Shown: piece after piece, positions 7,304 to 15,768 of the stretch | How positions within the stretch are numbered: the stretch's first letter is position 1 | Layout: each line of letters starts with the position of its first letter | DNA from: Marseilla massiliensis | GTDB lineage: Bacteria > Bacteroidota > Bacteroidia > Bacteroidales > Bacteroidaceae | Length of the DNA: 40,974 bases | NCBI RefSeq assembly: GCF_016899855.1 | Contig: NZ_JACJJG010000019.1 | Location: 1 to 40,974 of the forward strand | Direction of reading: 5' to 3' | Program-made: the position numbers and the translations under genes | Notes under the pieces: model-generated | What the model was told of the DNA's origin: nothing | Database searches by the model: none | Seen by the model: only the letters and a program-made list of their open reading frames with translations

Positions 7304-9682
7304 TCAGAACTCGAAAGAAGCCCTTACATTGATTTGTCTGCCAGTAAGATAGTTAGGTACGGCATATTGCTGGTTTGTCACGTCGGTTACCCAATAATAT
7401 GAGTTTACGTTGTTAATGCCCAAAAGGTTCAGGCAATCAACACCAAGCCAGATGTTTTTGAATATAGACTTGCGTTCTCGTTTGTCATTATCGAACAGGC
7501 GGTAACTCATTCCTATATCCGCACGTTTGTATGCCGGAGCTCTAAACGGCATAGTGTCAAGGCTGCGGTGGGGCGCTCCGAACGGCAGTCCGTCGGCATA
7601 GGCCAGTCTCAGTGACATCCGCCAGCGGGTAGTTCCCGGGAAATAGTCCGTAAAAAACAGGTTTAAAGCATATCTTTGGTCGGTAGGCATAGGTATGCTT
7701 TTGCCGTTTATGTTTATTCTTGTATTCATTAATGACAGACTGACCCACGAGTCGGTGCCAGGTACGAACTCTCCGTACAACTTTAAGTCCAATCCCATGG
7801 CATGGCCACTACACTGCTGGCTGGCATCATATACTATTTTTAAGTTGTCCACGGTGTATGGTATGATATTAGACAATGCCTTGTAATACGCTTCAGCCGT
7901 AAATTTGTAAGGTCTATTTTTCATCTTGAAACGATAGTCGAATCCAGCAATGAAATGTATTGAGCGTTGGCTCTTTATGTCACGATTAAGTGTTGCATAT
8001 GTTATTCCGTTGACCGTTGTTGTATCACGAAGTTCTTTAAAGAATGGCGCCTGATAGTATATGCCAGTGGCAAATCGTAATGTTACGTCGTGGTTGAACG
8101 CAGGTATGATTCCAAGTGATACTCTCGGACTTATTATGCTTTCTTTATTGAAGTTCCAATGGCTGAACCTTATTCCGTAGTTCAGAGTGAAGAAAGTATG
8201 TCCGCCACGGCTGGTGAAGCGCCATGTATCTTGCGCATATGCTTCAATGCGGTTGGCATCCAGGCTGTTGCGTGCGTTAAGCGAATATATCATATAAAGG
8301 TCTTCACCGGTATGTGGTATGCTGTAACCACTTGAGTCACGCATTTCATATTCCTTGCTGTTTTCCTTTATACTTTCAATTTTGTATGTTAACCCGGCTT
8401 CGATGTCGTGTTTTTTTGTTTTATGGTTAAATGTGAGTTTCGCGCTTTTGACCGTTGCTTCAAGGTAGTTGCGGGCATGCTCCATGTAAGTTCCTACTCC
8501 AAGGTTTTCGCTCGTTTCTGTCTGTGTCAGCCAATATTGTCCTTGTATGTCGTATTTTTCCTGCTCATTTGTGTGGAATGCTGCTGCGCTGAGCGATAAT
8601 TTTGTATTTTTTCCGAATTTTCTCGTTATGCTCAGTGAACCGAAATATGTACGGAATATATCTTTTTCCTGTCCGTCAAAGTATACCCTGAATGATTTTA
8701 CGTTTTCCATTGTACCGAACCTTGTCTCCCTGTCTTCCGGGTAGAAGTTATAATGATTCTCGGAAATATCGCCCAACAGTTCTATTGACCATCGGTCACT
8801 CGGCTCGTATGTAAGGTAAGTTTGATAGTCAAGGAAGTTCGGTTGGTATTCGCCTTTTGTTTCAAGTGTTCCTAAAAGGTATTTGTTTGTTTTATATCTT
8901 ATTCCGTTACTCCATGAAATTTTTTTTGTGCTGAAGCCAATATAAGCACTTGCACCTAACAAACTGGCAGATACGTTAGCCTCAAATTTTTTAGGTCTTT
9001 TGTATTTTATGTCAAGTACTGAAGACATTTTGTCTCCATATTTTGCTTCAAAACCACCAGTCGAGAAACCAACAGACTCGACCATATCAGGGTTGATTAT
9101 GGATAAACCTTCTTGTTGGCCGCTACGTACAAGGAACGGACGGTATATTTCTACATTGTTAATATATACGCTGTTCTCGTCGAAGCTGCCGCCACGTACA
9201 TTATATTGTGATGAGAGCTCGCTGTGAGTGGACACTCCGGCTTGTGACTGTATCATTTCCTCTACGGCATTTCCTGTTACACTTGGAGCGTTTTTCATGT
9301 CTTTTGTGTCCAGTTTCTGTGTGCTTCCCATTTGTCGTTTTTCTTCCGTAACAGTTACTCCTGCGAGTTGATTATCATCATACAACTGTATAAGCAGGGT
9401 CTGTTTACCTTTAGGCCGTCGTAGAACGCGGGTCTTTGTCTTGTAGCCAACCATGGAGAATCTTACTACAATACTGTCGCTTGATTGTAGTTTCATTGAA
9501 AATTCACCTTTAAGGTTGGTCATCGTCATTTTTCCTTGTTGGACAACTGCTACGGTTGCGAGTTCAACCGGATTCATTTCGCTGTCAGTGACCCTTCCTT
9601 GGAGCGTAAATGTCTGTGCTTTTATACCTGTAAAGCATAAAAGCAGCATTATTATAATGATGTTATAGCGTATTCTTGTCAT
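7304..9682 (-). CDS. TonB-dependent outer membrane receptor
   Basis: A 792-residue outer-membrane importer gated by TonB. Residues 1-22 are a signal peptide (…LLLCFTGIKAQ). Residues about 25-110 form a carboxypeptidase-regulatory-like beta-sandwich (LQGRVTDSEMNPVELATV), typical of Bacteroidota receptors. A plug follows (about 125-235, with NVRGGSFDENSVYINNVEIY), then a beta-barrel ending in …VRASFEF with the terminal Phe needed for barrel assembly. No SusD partner, sigma/anti-sigma pair or other substrate genes flank it, so the ligand is unknown. It starts 48 nt after the stop of the FemAB-like gene, and the two may be co-transcribed. Confidence 0.9.
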   Translation of the reverse strand: MTRIRYNIIIIMLLLCFTGIKAQTFTLQGRVTDSEMNPVELATVAVVQQGKMTMTNLKGEFSMKLQSSDSIVVRFSMVGYKTKTRVLRRPKGKQTLLIQLYDDNQLAGVTVTEEKRQMGSTQKLDTKDMKNAPSVTGNAVEEMIQSQAGVSTHSELSSQYNVRGGSFDENSVYINNVEIYRPFLVRSGQQEGLSIINPDMVESVGFSTGGFEAKYGDKMSSVLDIKYKRPKKFEANVSASLLGASAYIGFSTKKISWSNGIRYKTNKYLLGTLETKGEYQPNFLDYQTYLTYEPSDRWSIELLGDISENHYNFYPEDRETRFGTMENVKSFRVYFDGQEKDIFRTYFGSLSITRKFGKNTKLSLSAAAFHTNEQEKYDIQGQYWLTQTETSENLGVGTYMEHARNYLEATVKSAKLTFNHKTKKHDIEAGLTYKIESIKENSKEYEMRDSSGYSIPHTGEDLYMIYSLNARNSLDANRIEAYAQDTWRFTSRGGHTFFTLNYGIRFSHWNFNKESIISPRVSLGIIPAFNHDVTLRFATGIYYQAPFFKELRDTTTVNGITYATLNRDIKSQRSIHFIAGFDYRFKMKNRPYKFTAEAYYKALSNIIPYTVDNLKIVYDASQQCSGHAMGLDLKLYGEFVPGTDSWVSLSLMNTRININGKSIPMPTDQRYALNLFFTDYFPGTTRWRMSLRLAYADGLPFGAPHRSLDTMPFRAPAYKRADIGMSYRLFDNDKRERKSIFKNIWLGVDCLNLLGINNVNSYYWVTDVTNQQYAVPNYLTGRQINVRASFEF

Positions 9683-9730
9683 TTGGTATATAACGAAGGA
9701 TAATCGTGATTATTGTAATAAATCAGTCAT

Positions 9731-10702
9731 TTACTCCCTATAACACCATGACAGAAAGTCGTTGATCCATTTTATTGAGCACCTGAACCATCGGTATGTA
9801 CCGACTGGTTTGCCACCGAATCCAAGTATGAATTCACGAAATTTATTTTTCTTAAATGGCAACCCTACGTCCATGAAGTATATATGTCTGTAATGTTGTT
9901 GGTGAGCGTGTTTTATCGCAGCCCATACAGTGGCGGCGTTTGCTTGCTTTCTGTGTAATTTATGTTTTGTAGCGAGATACCACAGATAACAATTGTCGTC
10001 TGAATACACGCATAGGCAACCGCCGGTAACCTCACCTTTATAACGGGTGGTGAAAAAGTTGCAGTTGTTGCTTTTGATTAATTCGGTAAATAGTTTTGAA
10101 TCAGGGATGTAACGCCTTATTTTTAGTGTTATATAATTTTTCAGGATTCTAAAGAATGCGTAGAAATCTTCTTTTGACTTCGAGATGCCTGCTGTTATAC
10201 CGTATCGCCGTGAGTTGGTTATGTATTTTTTCATCTTCGGTGTAAGACGTCTTGTCGGACTCATACTGTGCAACGAGTTATGTATTTCCATCCAATGTAC
10301 AGGAAAGAAACCATTGTTCCTGAACAGACGGTAACCGAACATTTTTGAGCTTAAATCGCTGAATTCTATATACAGGCATAAGTTGCGCCGTAGTTTTTTT
10401 ATAGTTTCCTTGAGCATTAGCCCGAAAATGTTTTCTTTGTCGTATCCCGGTTTATATTCCCCTTCACCATAAACACGGCCTTGAGTAAAGAGGTACGGAG
10501 GAAGTAACGACCCGCGTCGACGTAACATCACAAGCATGTGGGCAACAATGTCGTTACCGTCATAAGCTATCGCCATGTATGGTTTTTGTCCATGAGTGTT
10601 TTCCATGACCCGGAACAGTTCTTCACTATGGAAGAAGTTGCGGCACTGCATTGGCGGTAGTTCTTCGCTTTTAGATATTATGACAACTTTAGTTTCGTTC
10701 AT
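9731..10702 (-). CDS. FemAB/GNAT-like acyltransferase-fold protein
   Basis: A 323-residue protein resembling the FemAB/BioF2-like acetyltransferase group (GNAT fold), which includes peptidyl and lipid-linked acyl transfer enzymes. Recognisable elements are the C-terminal half with FFTTRYKGEVTGGCLCVYSDD, CYLWYLATK and an IKHAHQQHYRHIYFMDVGLP strand-helix, plus a FKKNKFREFILGFGG end typical of this group. It is Arg/Lys/His-rich and lacks a signal peptide. I use the ATG at 10702, because the promoter -7 box ends 3 nt upstream of it; the frame extends to 10750 but through the promoter. Substrate unknown. Confidence 0.65.
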   Translation of the reverse strand: MNETKVVIISKSEELPPMQCRNFFHSEELFRVMENTHGQKPYMAIAYDGNDIVAHMLVMLRRRGSLLPPYLFTQGRVYGEGEYKPGYDKENIFGLMLKETIKKLRRNLCLYIEFSDLSSKMFGYRLFRNNGFFPVHWMEIHNSLHSMSPTRRLTPKMKKYITNSRRYGITAGISKSKEDFYAFFRILKNYITLKIRRYIPDSKLFTELIKSNNCNFFTTRYKGEVTGGCLCVYSDDNCYLWYLATKHKLHRKQANAATVWAAIKHAHQQHYRHIYFMDVGLPFKKNKFREFILGFGGKPVGTYRWFRCSIKWINDFLSWCYRE

Positions 10703-10705
10703 AGC

Positions 10706-10736
10706 GCAAAAATAATAAATCTTTTCTAAAAAACAA
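10706..10736 (-). promoter_or_regulatory. Promoter of the FemAB-like gene (possibly leaderless)
   Basis: Minus strand: TTG at 10736-10734, a 19-nt spacer and TATTTTTGC at 10714-10706. Expected transcription start is about 10703, one base before the ATG at 10702, so the mRNA would be essentially leaderless. Confidence 0.6.
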
Positions 10737-10767
10737 TAAGTGTTCCACAAATTGAATTATAAATATA

Positions 10768-10776
10768 TACCTTTGC
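10768..10776 (+). promoter_or_regulatory. -7 box for the nitroreductase operon
   Basis: TACCTTTGC at 10768-10776, a good match to TAnnTTTGC, 36 nt before the ATG at 10813. The -33 region has no clear TTTG. It is divergent from the FemAB-like promoter within a 110-bp gap. Confidence 0.55.
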
Positions 10777-10812
10777 GGTTAAATTATAAGCTTTGATAAA
10801 ATTCGGGATATA

Positions 10813-11340
10813 ATGGGAGATTTCATTAACTTGATTCAGAAACGACGGAGTTGCAGAAAATTTGCCGAAGGTGATATAAGTGCGGACAATGTCCAGTTGA
10901 TATTACGCGCAGCCTTGATGTCTCCCTCCTCACGTAACCGTCAATTATGGGAGTTTGTAGTAGTCGATGACGGTATCCTGCTTGACAAACTTGCGGACTC
11001 AAAAGAAACCGGGGCTCAGTTTTTACGCCAGTCGGCATTTGCTGTTGTTGTATTAGGCAATCCTGCGGATAATGACTGCTGGATTGAGGATGGCTCAATT
11101 GCCGCTTATTCCATGCAGTTGCAGGCTGAAGACCTTGGACTCGGTTCTTGTTGGGCGCAAATGAGAGGGCGCAGCCTGTCAGACGGTACGTCTGCCGATG
11201 ACGTTATTCATGGAATTCTGGAGATACCGGCTGAGATGAAGGTATTATGTGTTATCGGGTTTGGTCAAAAGGGAAATGCTTGTTCTTTACGTGATGAGGA
11301 TACGTTGAAATGGGAAAACGTACATATAAATAAATATTGA
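10813..11340 (+). CDS. Nitroreductase-family FMN-dependent oxidoreductase
   Basis: A 175-residue single-domain NADH/FMN oxidoreductase of the nitroreductase superfamily. It begins with the FMN-phosphate-binding IQKRRSCRKF motif, followed by ALMSPSSRNRQLWEFVVVDD, the DGSIAAYSMQLQAEDLGLGSCW helix and a C-terminal VLCVIGFGQKG strand. The natural substrate (a quinone, nitro compound or flavin) cannot be inferred. It heads a tight cluster: the next start lies 2 nt after its stop, and kdsC follows 3 nt after that gene. Confidence 0.88.
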   Translation: MGDFINLIQKRRSCRKFAEGDISADNVQLILRAALMSPSSRNRQLWEFVVVDDGILLDKLADSKETGAQFLRQSAFAVVVLGNPADNDCWIEDGSIAAYSMQLQAEDLGLGSCWAQMRGRSLSDGTSADDVIHGILEIPAEMKVLCVIGFGQKGNACSLRDEDTLKWENVHINKY

Positions 11341-11342
11341 TA

Positions 11343-12125
11343 ATGAAGATTGTTATGATAGGCGCCGGTAATCTTGCAACTAATTTAGGCAAGGCTCTGC
11401 TTGATTCCGGCAATGATATTTTGCAAGTTTACAGTAGGACCCTTCGTTCGGCCTCTGCTTTGGCGGGATTGTTGGGCGGCTCTCCTGTTACGGATTTTGG
11501 TTCGATTAGTAACGATGCGGACGTTTACATCGTGTCTGTAAGGGATAACGTCATTGCGGATATCGTCCCGAAACTATGCAGGGGGCGTGAAGAAAAGGTG
11601 TTCTTACATACTGCGGGAAGTGTACCGATGAGCCTGTTTGAGGGAATGGCCTTGCATTTTGGCGTACTGTATCCAATGCAGACATTCTCGAAGAGTAAAT
11701 TATTGAATTTTAATGAAATACCATGCTTTGTTGAAGGAAATGATGATTTTGCCTTCGAGACAGTGAACAGCCTTGCAGGCAGTATATCGTCAAAGGTATA
11801 TCTGCTAAACTCCGAAGCACGGAAACACTTACATCTTGCGGCTGTTTTTGCTTGTAATTTTGTTAATCATTGCTATTCCATATCATCTGATATATTGGCA
11901 AAGCATGATATCCCGTTTGATGTAATGCTGCCTTTGATTGACGAGACAGCGCGCAAGGTACATGTGATGTCGCCCAAAGAGGCGCAAACAGGTCCGGCAA
12001 TAAGGTACGACCAGAATGTTATCAGGATGCAGTCGGACATGTTGAGGAACAATCCGCTCATCAAACAAATTTATGAATATATGAGCGTAAGTATTCATCA
12101 TACGTATAAAAGTGAGGGAGAATAG
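11343..12125 (+). CDS. Rossmann-fold DUF2520 oxidoreductase-like protein
   Basis: A 260-residue protein with an N-terminal NAD(P)-binding fold (KIVMIGAGNLATNLGKAL, residues 2-19) related to F420-dependent NADP reductase and ketopantoate or pyrroline-5-carboxylate reductases, and a helical C-terminal DUF2520 domain (LAAVFACNFVNHCY, TGPAIRYDQ). The biochemical role of the family is not well established. I chose the ATG at 11343 over the TTG at 11337, which would overlap the upstream stop. Its position between the nitroreductase and kdsC suggests co-expression only. Confidence 0.8.
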   Translation: MKIVMIGAGNLATNLGKALLDSGNDILQVYSRTLRSASALAGLLGGSPVTDFGSISNDADVYIVSVRDNVIADIVPKLCRGREEKVFLHTAGSVPMSLFEGMALHFGVLYPMQTFSKSKLLNFNEIPCFVEGNDDFAFETVNSLAGSISSKVYLLNSEARKHLHLAAVFACNFVNHCYSISSDILAKHDIPFDVMLPLIDETARKVHVMSPKEAQTGPAIRYDQNVIRMQSDMLRNNPLIKQIYEYMSVSIHHTYKSEGE

Positions 12126-12128
12126 GAC

Positions 12129-12647
12129 ATGATAAATTATGATTTGAGTAAAATCAGGGCCGTTATTTTTGATGTCGACGGTGTCCTAAGCGCTGAAACT
12201 ATACCGTTGCATCCGTCAGGCGAGCCAATGCGTACTGTTAATATCAAGGATGGATATGCTATACAGTTTGCCCAAAAACAAGGACTAAGAATCGCGATAA
12301 TGACCGGAGGCACAACTGAAAGTGTGCGCTTGCGTTACGAACATCTCGGTGTTGAGGATATATTCATGGGATGTTCCGTGAAAATAAAGACTTATGATGA
12401 GTTTATCAAACGTTACGGCCTGAAAGATGACGAGGTTATTTATGCCGGTGACGACATTCCTGACTATGAGGTTATGTGTCGTTGCGGTTGTCCATGTTGC
12501 CCTTCCGACGCATGTCCGGACATTAAGTCAATAAGTAAGTATATCAGCAGGCATGCCGGGGGCTATGGTTTCGGGCGTGATATTATAGAGCAAGTGCTTC
12601 GTTCACAAGACAAGTGGCTTAACGATTCCAAGGCTTTTGGATGGTAA
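12129..12647 (+). CDS. kdsC: KdsC-like 3-deoxy-D-manno-octulosonate 8-phosphate phosphatase
   Basis: A 172-residue C0-type HAD phosphatase, the size and architecture of KdsC, which dephosphorylates KDO-8-P in lipopolysaccharide core synthesis. Motif I is FDVDGVLS (Asp15, Asp17), motif II is MTGG near residue 58, and motif III/IV is [12 protein letters not shown] with acidic residues for Mg2+. There is no cap domain, consistent with the tetrameric KdsC family. A Cys-rich insert ([13 protein letters not shown]) follows motif IV. Other C0 HAD phosphatases of similar size exist, so the symbol is probable, not certain. Confidence 0.82.
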   Translation: MINYDLSKIRAVIFDVDGVLSAETIPLHPSGEPMRTVNIKDGYAIQFAQKQGLRIAIMTGGTTESVRLRYEHLGVEDIFMGCSVKIKTYDEFIKRYGLKDDEVIYAGDDIPDYEVMCRCGCPCCPSDACPDIKSISKYISRHAGGYGFGRDIIEQVLRSQDKWLNDSKAFGW

Positions 12648-12669
12648 TGTGCAGGTAAACTGTTTATAA

Positions 12670-12748
12670 AATGCGTTTTTTCATGAAACAAAACATGGCC
12701 TTTAGCTTAATAAAAGACCGTAAATTACGACGTAAAAGGCTGTCGTTT
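12670..12748. repeat. Intergenic AAAGAC/GGCCTTT repeat C
   Basis: Between kdsC and maf. Units include ATGGCCTTTAGC, AAAAGACCGTAAATTACGACG and GTAAAAGGCTGTCGTTT, matching the unit style of the other intergenic clusters (an AAAGACCGT arm and a TTRCGAYGTAAAAGG arm). The 249-nt gap holds no supported gene. Confidence 0.5.
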
Positions 12749-12896
12749 GGATTTGAAAGAATTGTATGTTTAAATGCTTATGATTTAGTTTGAATCAGCA
12801 TGTGATTCTGTTTGAATATATACAAACAGGCAGATAAATGTAATTGTTTTTAAACCATAGCTTGTTAAGGGTGAGGATATAAAGAATAATTTTAAA

Positions 12897-13469
12897 ATGA
12901 AAAAAGAGTATCATCTCATTTTAAGCAGTAACAGTCCACGTCGCAAGGAGTTGCTTGCTGGCCTGGATTTAGATTTTGAGATTCGGGTTTTGTCAGGCGT
13001 TAGTGAGTGCTATCCTCCAGATTTGCCTGTTGATGAAATAGCTGAGTACATTGCAAAGGAAAAAGCAGAGGCTTATAGAAGCGGGTTGAACGGTGACAAT
13101 CTTGTAATTACCGCCGATACTGTAGTAGTGCTTGGCGACAAAGTTCTTGGTAAGCCGAGGACATTGGACGAGGCAAAGGATATGTTGCGTATGTTGAGCG
13201 GGCGGACCCACCGTGTTGTTACGGGGGTATGCCTTAGCACGGCAGATAAACAGAGGAGTTTCTCCGTGGTGACAGAAGTCACGTTCAAGACCCTTTCGGA
13301 TGTTGAGATAGACTATTATGTTGAGAAATACAAGCCTTTAGATAAAGCTGGAGCTTATGGAATCCAGGAATGGATAGGTTATGTTGGCGTTACATCAATC
13401 CGTGGAAGCTATTTTAATGTAATGGGATTGCCTGTACAGCGCATATATGACGAATTGCAGAATTTCTGA
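12897..13469 (+). CDS. maf: Maf-family nucleoside triphosphate pyrophosphatase
   Basis: A 190-residue cytoplasmic house-cleaning pyrophosphatase acting on dTTP/UTP or modified nucleotides. It has the N-terminal SSNSPRRKELL motif (residues 10-20), ITADTVVVLGDKVLGKP with the catalytic Asp, SGRTHRVVTGV, and the C-terminal GAYGIQEW and GSYFNVMGLP signatures. All expected blocks are present and length is normal. It sits on the same strand as kdsC but is separated from it by a 249-nt repeat-bearing gap, so it probably has its own transcription start. Confidence 0.93.
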   Translation: MKKEYHLILSSNSPRRKELLAGLDLDFEIRVLSGVSECYPPDLPVDEIAEYIAKEKAEAYRSGLNGDNLVITADTVVVLGDKVLGKPRTLDEAKDMLRMLSGRTHRVVTGVCLSTADKQRSFSVVTEVTFKTLSDVEIDYYVEKYKPLDKAGAYGIQEWIGYVGVTSIRGSYFNVMGLPVQRIYDELQNF

Positions 13470-13553
13470 TGTCGCATTGCCGTCATTAAGTGTTTCGAGC
13501 ATGTATCATCGGCATTATTCGGCTATTTATTCGTTAATTACGTAATAAGTAAG

Positions 13554-13562
13554 TAACTTTGC
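13554..13562 (+). promoter_or_regulatory. -7 box for the dedA-like gene
   Basis: TAACTTTGC at 13554-13562 fits TAnnTTTGC and lies 19 nt before the ATG at 13582. The -33 region is degenerate (TTC/TTA), so strength is uncertain. Confidence 0.55.
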
Positions 13563-13581
13563 ACAAAAATTTTATAATTAG

Positions 13582-14220
13582 ATGAATTCAGCAGAATTAT
13601 TCAGATGGGTGTTGGAGAACCTTGATTATTGGGTCGTAACCATTTTTATGGCCATTGAGAGTTCTTTCATACCGTTTCCGTCAGAAGTAGTAGTGCCGCC
13701 AGCAGCTTGGAAAGCGATGGCCGACGGAAGTATGAACATCGTTCTTGTCGTAGTGTTTGCTACACTCGGTGCTAATGTTGGTGCGTTGTTTAATTACTAT
13801 CTCGCACGTTGGTTGGGGCGACCGATTATATATAAGTTCGCCGATAGCCGTATAGGACACATGTGCCTGATTGACCGTAAAAGCGTGGAACATGCAGAGC
13901 AATTCTTCCGTGACCATGGAGCGGCCTCAACATTCTTCGGCAGGTTAATACCGGCTGTACGCCAATTGATAAGTATTCCGGCAGGTTTGGCACGTATGCG
14001 CATGGATCATTTCCTGCTTTATACGACCCTTGGTGCTGGCATCTGGAATTCTGTTTTGGCGTTGATAGGTTATTCTATTTACCGGTTTACGGATCTAAAG
14101 ACAACTAACGATGTATATCTTTTAGCTACGAAATATAGCCATGAAATAGGGTATGTACTGTTGGCTTTGGCTGTTGTTATCGTCGCGATATTGGTCTATA
14201 AGGGATTGAAAAAGAAATAA
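13582..14220 (+). CDS. DedA/VTT-family inner membrane protein
   Basis: A 212-residue multi-pass membrane protein. It contains the DedA signature FFGRLIPAVRQLISIPAGLARM (about residues 119-140), the preceding re-entrant ESSFIPFPSE with its conserved acidic residue (about 25-34), and hydrophobic segments near 50-75, 145-165 and 190-208. DedA proteins are linked to undecaprenyl-phosphate or phosphatidylethanolamine flipping and to envelope homeostasis; which lipid applies here is unknown. It has its own -7 box and a strong terminator behind it. Confidence 0.88.
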   Translation: MNSAELFRWVLENLDYWVVTIFMAIESSFIPFPSEVVVPPAAWKAMADGSMNIVLVVVFATLGANVGALFNYYLARWLGRPIIYKFADSRIGHMCLIDRKSVEHAEQFFRDHGAASTFFGRLIPAVRQLISIPAGLARMRMDHFLLYTTLGAGIWNSVLALIGYSIYRFTDLKTTNDVYLLATKYSHEIGYVLLALAVVIVAILVYKGLKKK

Positions 14221-14242
14221 ACGGAATCAGTTTATACGCATT

Positions 14243-14300
14243 AAGGCCGCCAATACATTCTTTCCAATGACAGGAATCATGTATTGGCGGCCTTGTTTTT
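14243..14300 (+). terminator. Terminator after dedA
   Basis: A perfect 16-bp stem (14243-14258 with 14279-14294, AAGGCCGCCAATACAT arm) and a 20-nt loop, followed by GTTTTT on the plus strand. It lies between the convergent dedA-like and TPR genes. The minus-strand side is not T-rich, so it mainly serves the plus strand. Confidence 0.85.
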
Positions 14301-14331
14301 ATAAATTTCAAGATGTTAAGTTGCAGCCAAC

Positions 14332-15762
14332 TTACTTATCTTCATTCTTTATCTTGTCCGACATGTATTGGTAGTAATCTTTAGGATCCATATTTTTGGG
14401 AAACAGTTTTCCTAAGACAAGTTTTGCGTCTTGAGGCGTATATCTTGCTGCTTTGTCAAGATTATTCAGGAATTCGTCCCATTTGCATAATGAATAGCAG
14501 CATGCTGCATAGTAAGCATAGCCGTCATGCCAGTTTTTATTACTTTTGAAGAGCATGCCGAACATCTTGTAGGCCAGAATGTTATCACCGCTTTCAAAAA
14601 CAGTTATTGCTATTTTTGTAAATATATTAGGTGAATAGCCTGACTCTTTCATGGCTTGCATGAAATACTTTTTAGCCTCCAAGAAGTGTCCGTTACCTAT
14701 CAGCAAATTGCCTCTGTATACAAGCATTTCGTTGTGATCGCATGAGAGATGGTCTGTCTTATCCATTATTTTCATGCTTTCGTCAATCCTGTTGAGGCGG
14801 CAAAGGGCAAATGCCCAGTCCTTATATATGTCCACAAGATTAGGCGATTGAGGCGCTGACAGCCTTTCGGCTTTTTCAAAATGTATTGTGGATTCTTCGA
14901 ACTTGTCAAGAAGGAGATAACAGAAACCTATAAGCATTTCCCCGTTTTCGTCTGTAGGGCATAGTTCGGAATAGCGAAGGTAATACTTTAATGCTTCTGT
15001 ATAGTTCCCAAGATTGTACAGCCCGTTGGCCTTGTTCAGCAGGGCGGTGGCGTTTTGCGGATTGATGGCTATTGAGTATTCGCTGCTTTGTATGGACTCT
15101 TCAATATTGTTGCTGAAGAATTGGGCCGAAGCAAGTGAATTCCAATATTGAGTTGAAAACGGGTCATTGTCAATAAGGTTGTTAAACAGTTCCTTGCTCT
15201 TTTCATAGTCTCCACGTTCCATGAAAATTCTTGCAGCTTGTTCCTTATATTCAACGGATTCCGTATCCTCCGACTTTGCCAGCCACATTTCGGCTTCATT
15301 TACGGAGTCATAGTCGATGAAAAGCGCAGCCACGTCAATCGCATAGAAATCCTTGTCCTCATCGTCAACATCGGAATAGCGCTCTTCAAGATATGCATCC
15401 GCTTGTTTTACCAACCCTTGGGCCAGCAGGATTTCAGCCTTCATATAGAAATATTCCAAGTCAGACTTGTCTTCAATCATTTCCGTGAAGTATTCAGCCT
15501 GCTCGACATTATTATGCTCTATGAGCTCAAGCCTTGCCTTGAAAAGTAGGGGGGCAGCACTTCCTGGGTATATGGATAAAGCTTCTTCGATTATTTCAGA
15601 GGCTCGTTGGGCGTTGCCGTTATTGTAATAATATTCGGCAACGTCAACAAGTTCGTCAGAGTCAAGCATGGCGTAAGTGTCATGCTTTTCTGCTTCCTCA
15701 TATTGTTTAAGGATATTCTTGAAATCCTTTGAACGGAAATAATCTTCGGAGTTGTATGCCAT
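14332..15762 (-). CDS. Tetratricopeptide repeat (TPR) protein
   Basis: A 476-residue, acidic, all-helical protein made of about ten degenerate TPR units (for example NALLNKANGLYNLGNYTEAL and EMLVYRGNLLIGNGHFLEAK). No signal peptide or enzymatic domain is seen, so it is likely a cytoplasmic scaffold or adaptor. Its start lies 6 nt after the glnS stop, so the two are co-transcribed with glnS upstream. The partner is unknown. Confidence 0.85.
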   Translation of the reverse strand: MAYNSEDYFRSKDFKNILKQYEEAEKHDTYAMLDSDELVDVAEYYYNNGNAQRASEIIEEALSIYPGSAAPLLFKARLELIEHNNVEQAEYFTEMIEDKSDLEYFYMKAEILLAQGLVKQADAYLEERYSDVDDEDKDFYAIDVAALFIDYDSVNEAEMWLAKSEDTESVEYKEQAARIFMERGDYEKSKELFNNLIDNDPFSTQYWNSLASAQFFSNNIEESIQSSEYSIAINPQNATALLNKANGLYNLGNYTEALKYYLRYSELCPTDENGEMLIGFCYLLLDKFEESTIHFEKAERLSAPQSPNLVDIYKDWAFALCRLNRIDESMKIMDKTDHLSCDHNEMLVYRGNLLIGNGHFLEAKKYFMQAMKESGYSPNIFTKIAITVFESGDNILAYKMFGMLFKSNKNWHDGYAYYAACCYSLCKWDEFLNNLDKAARYTPQDAKLVLGKLFPKNMDPKDYYQYMSDKIKNEDK

Positions 15763-15768
15763 TATAGT

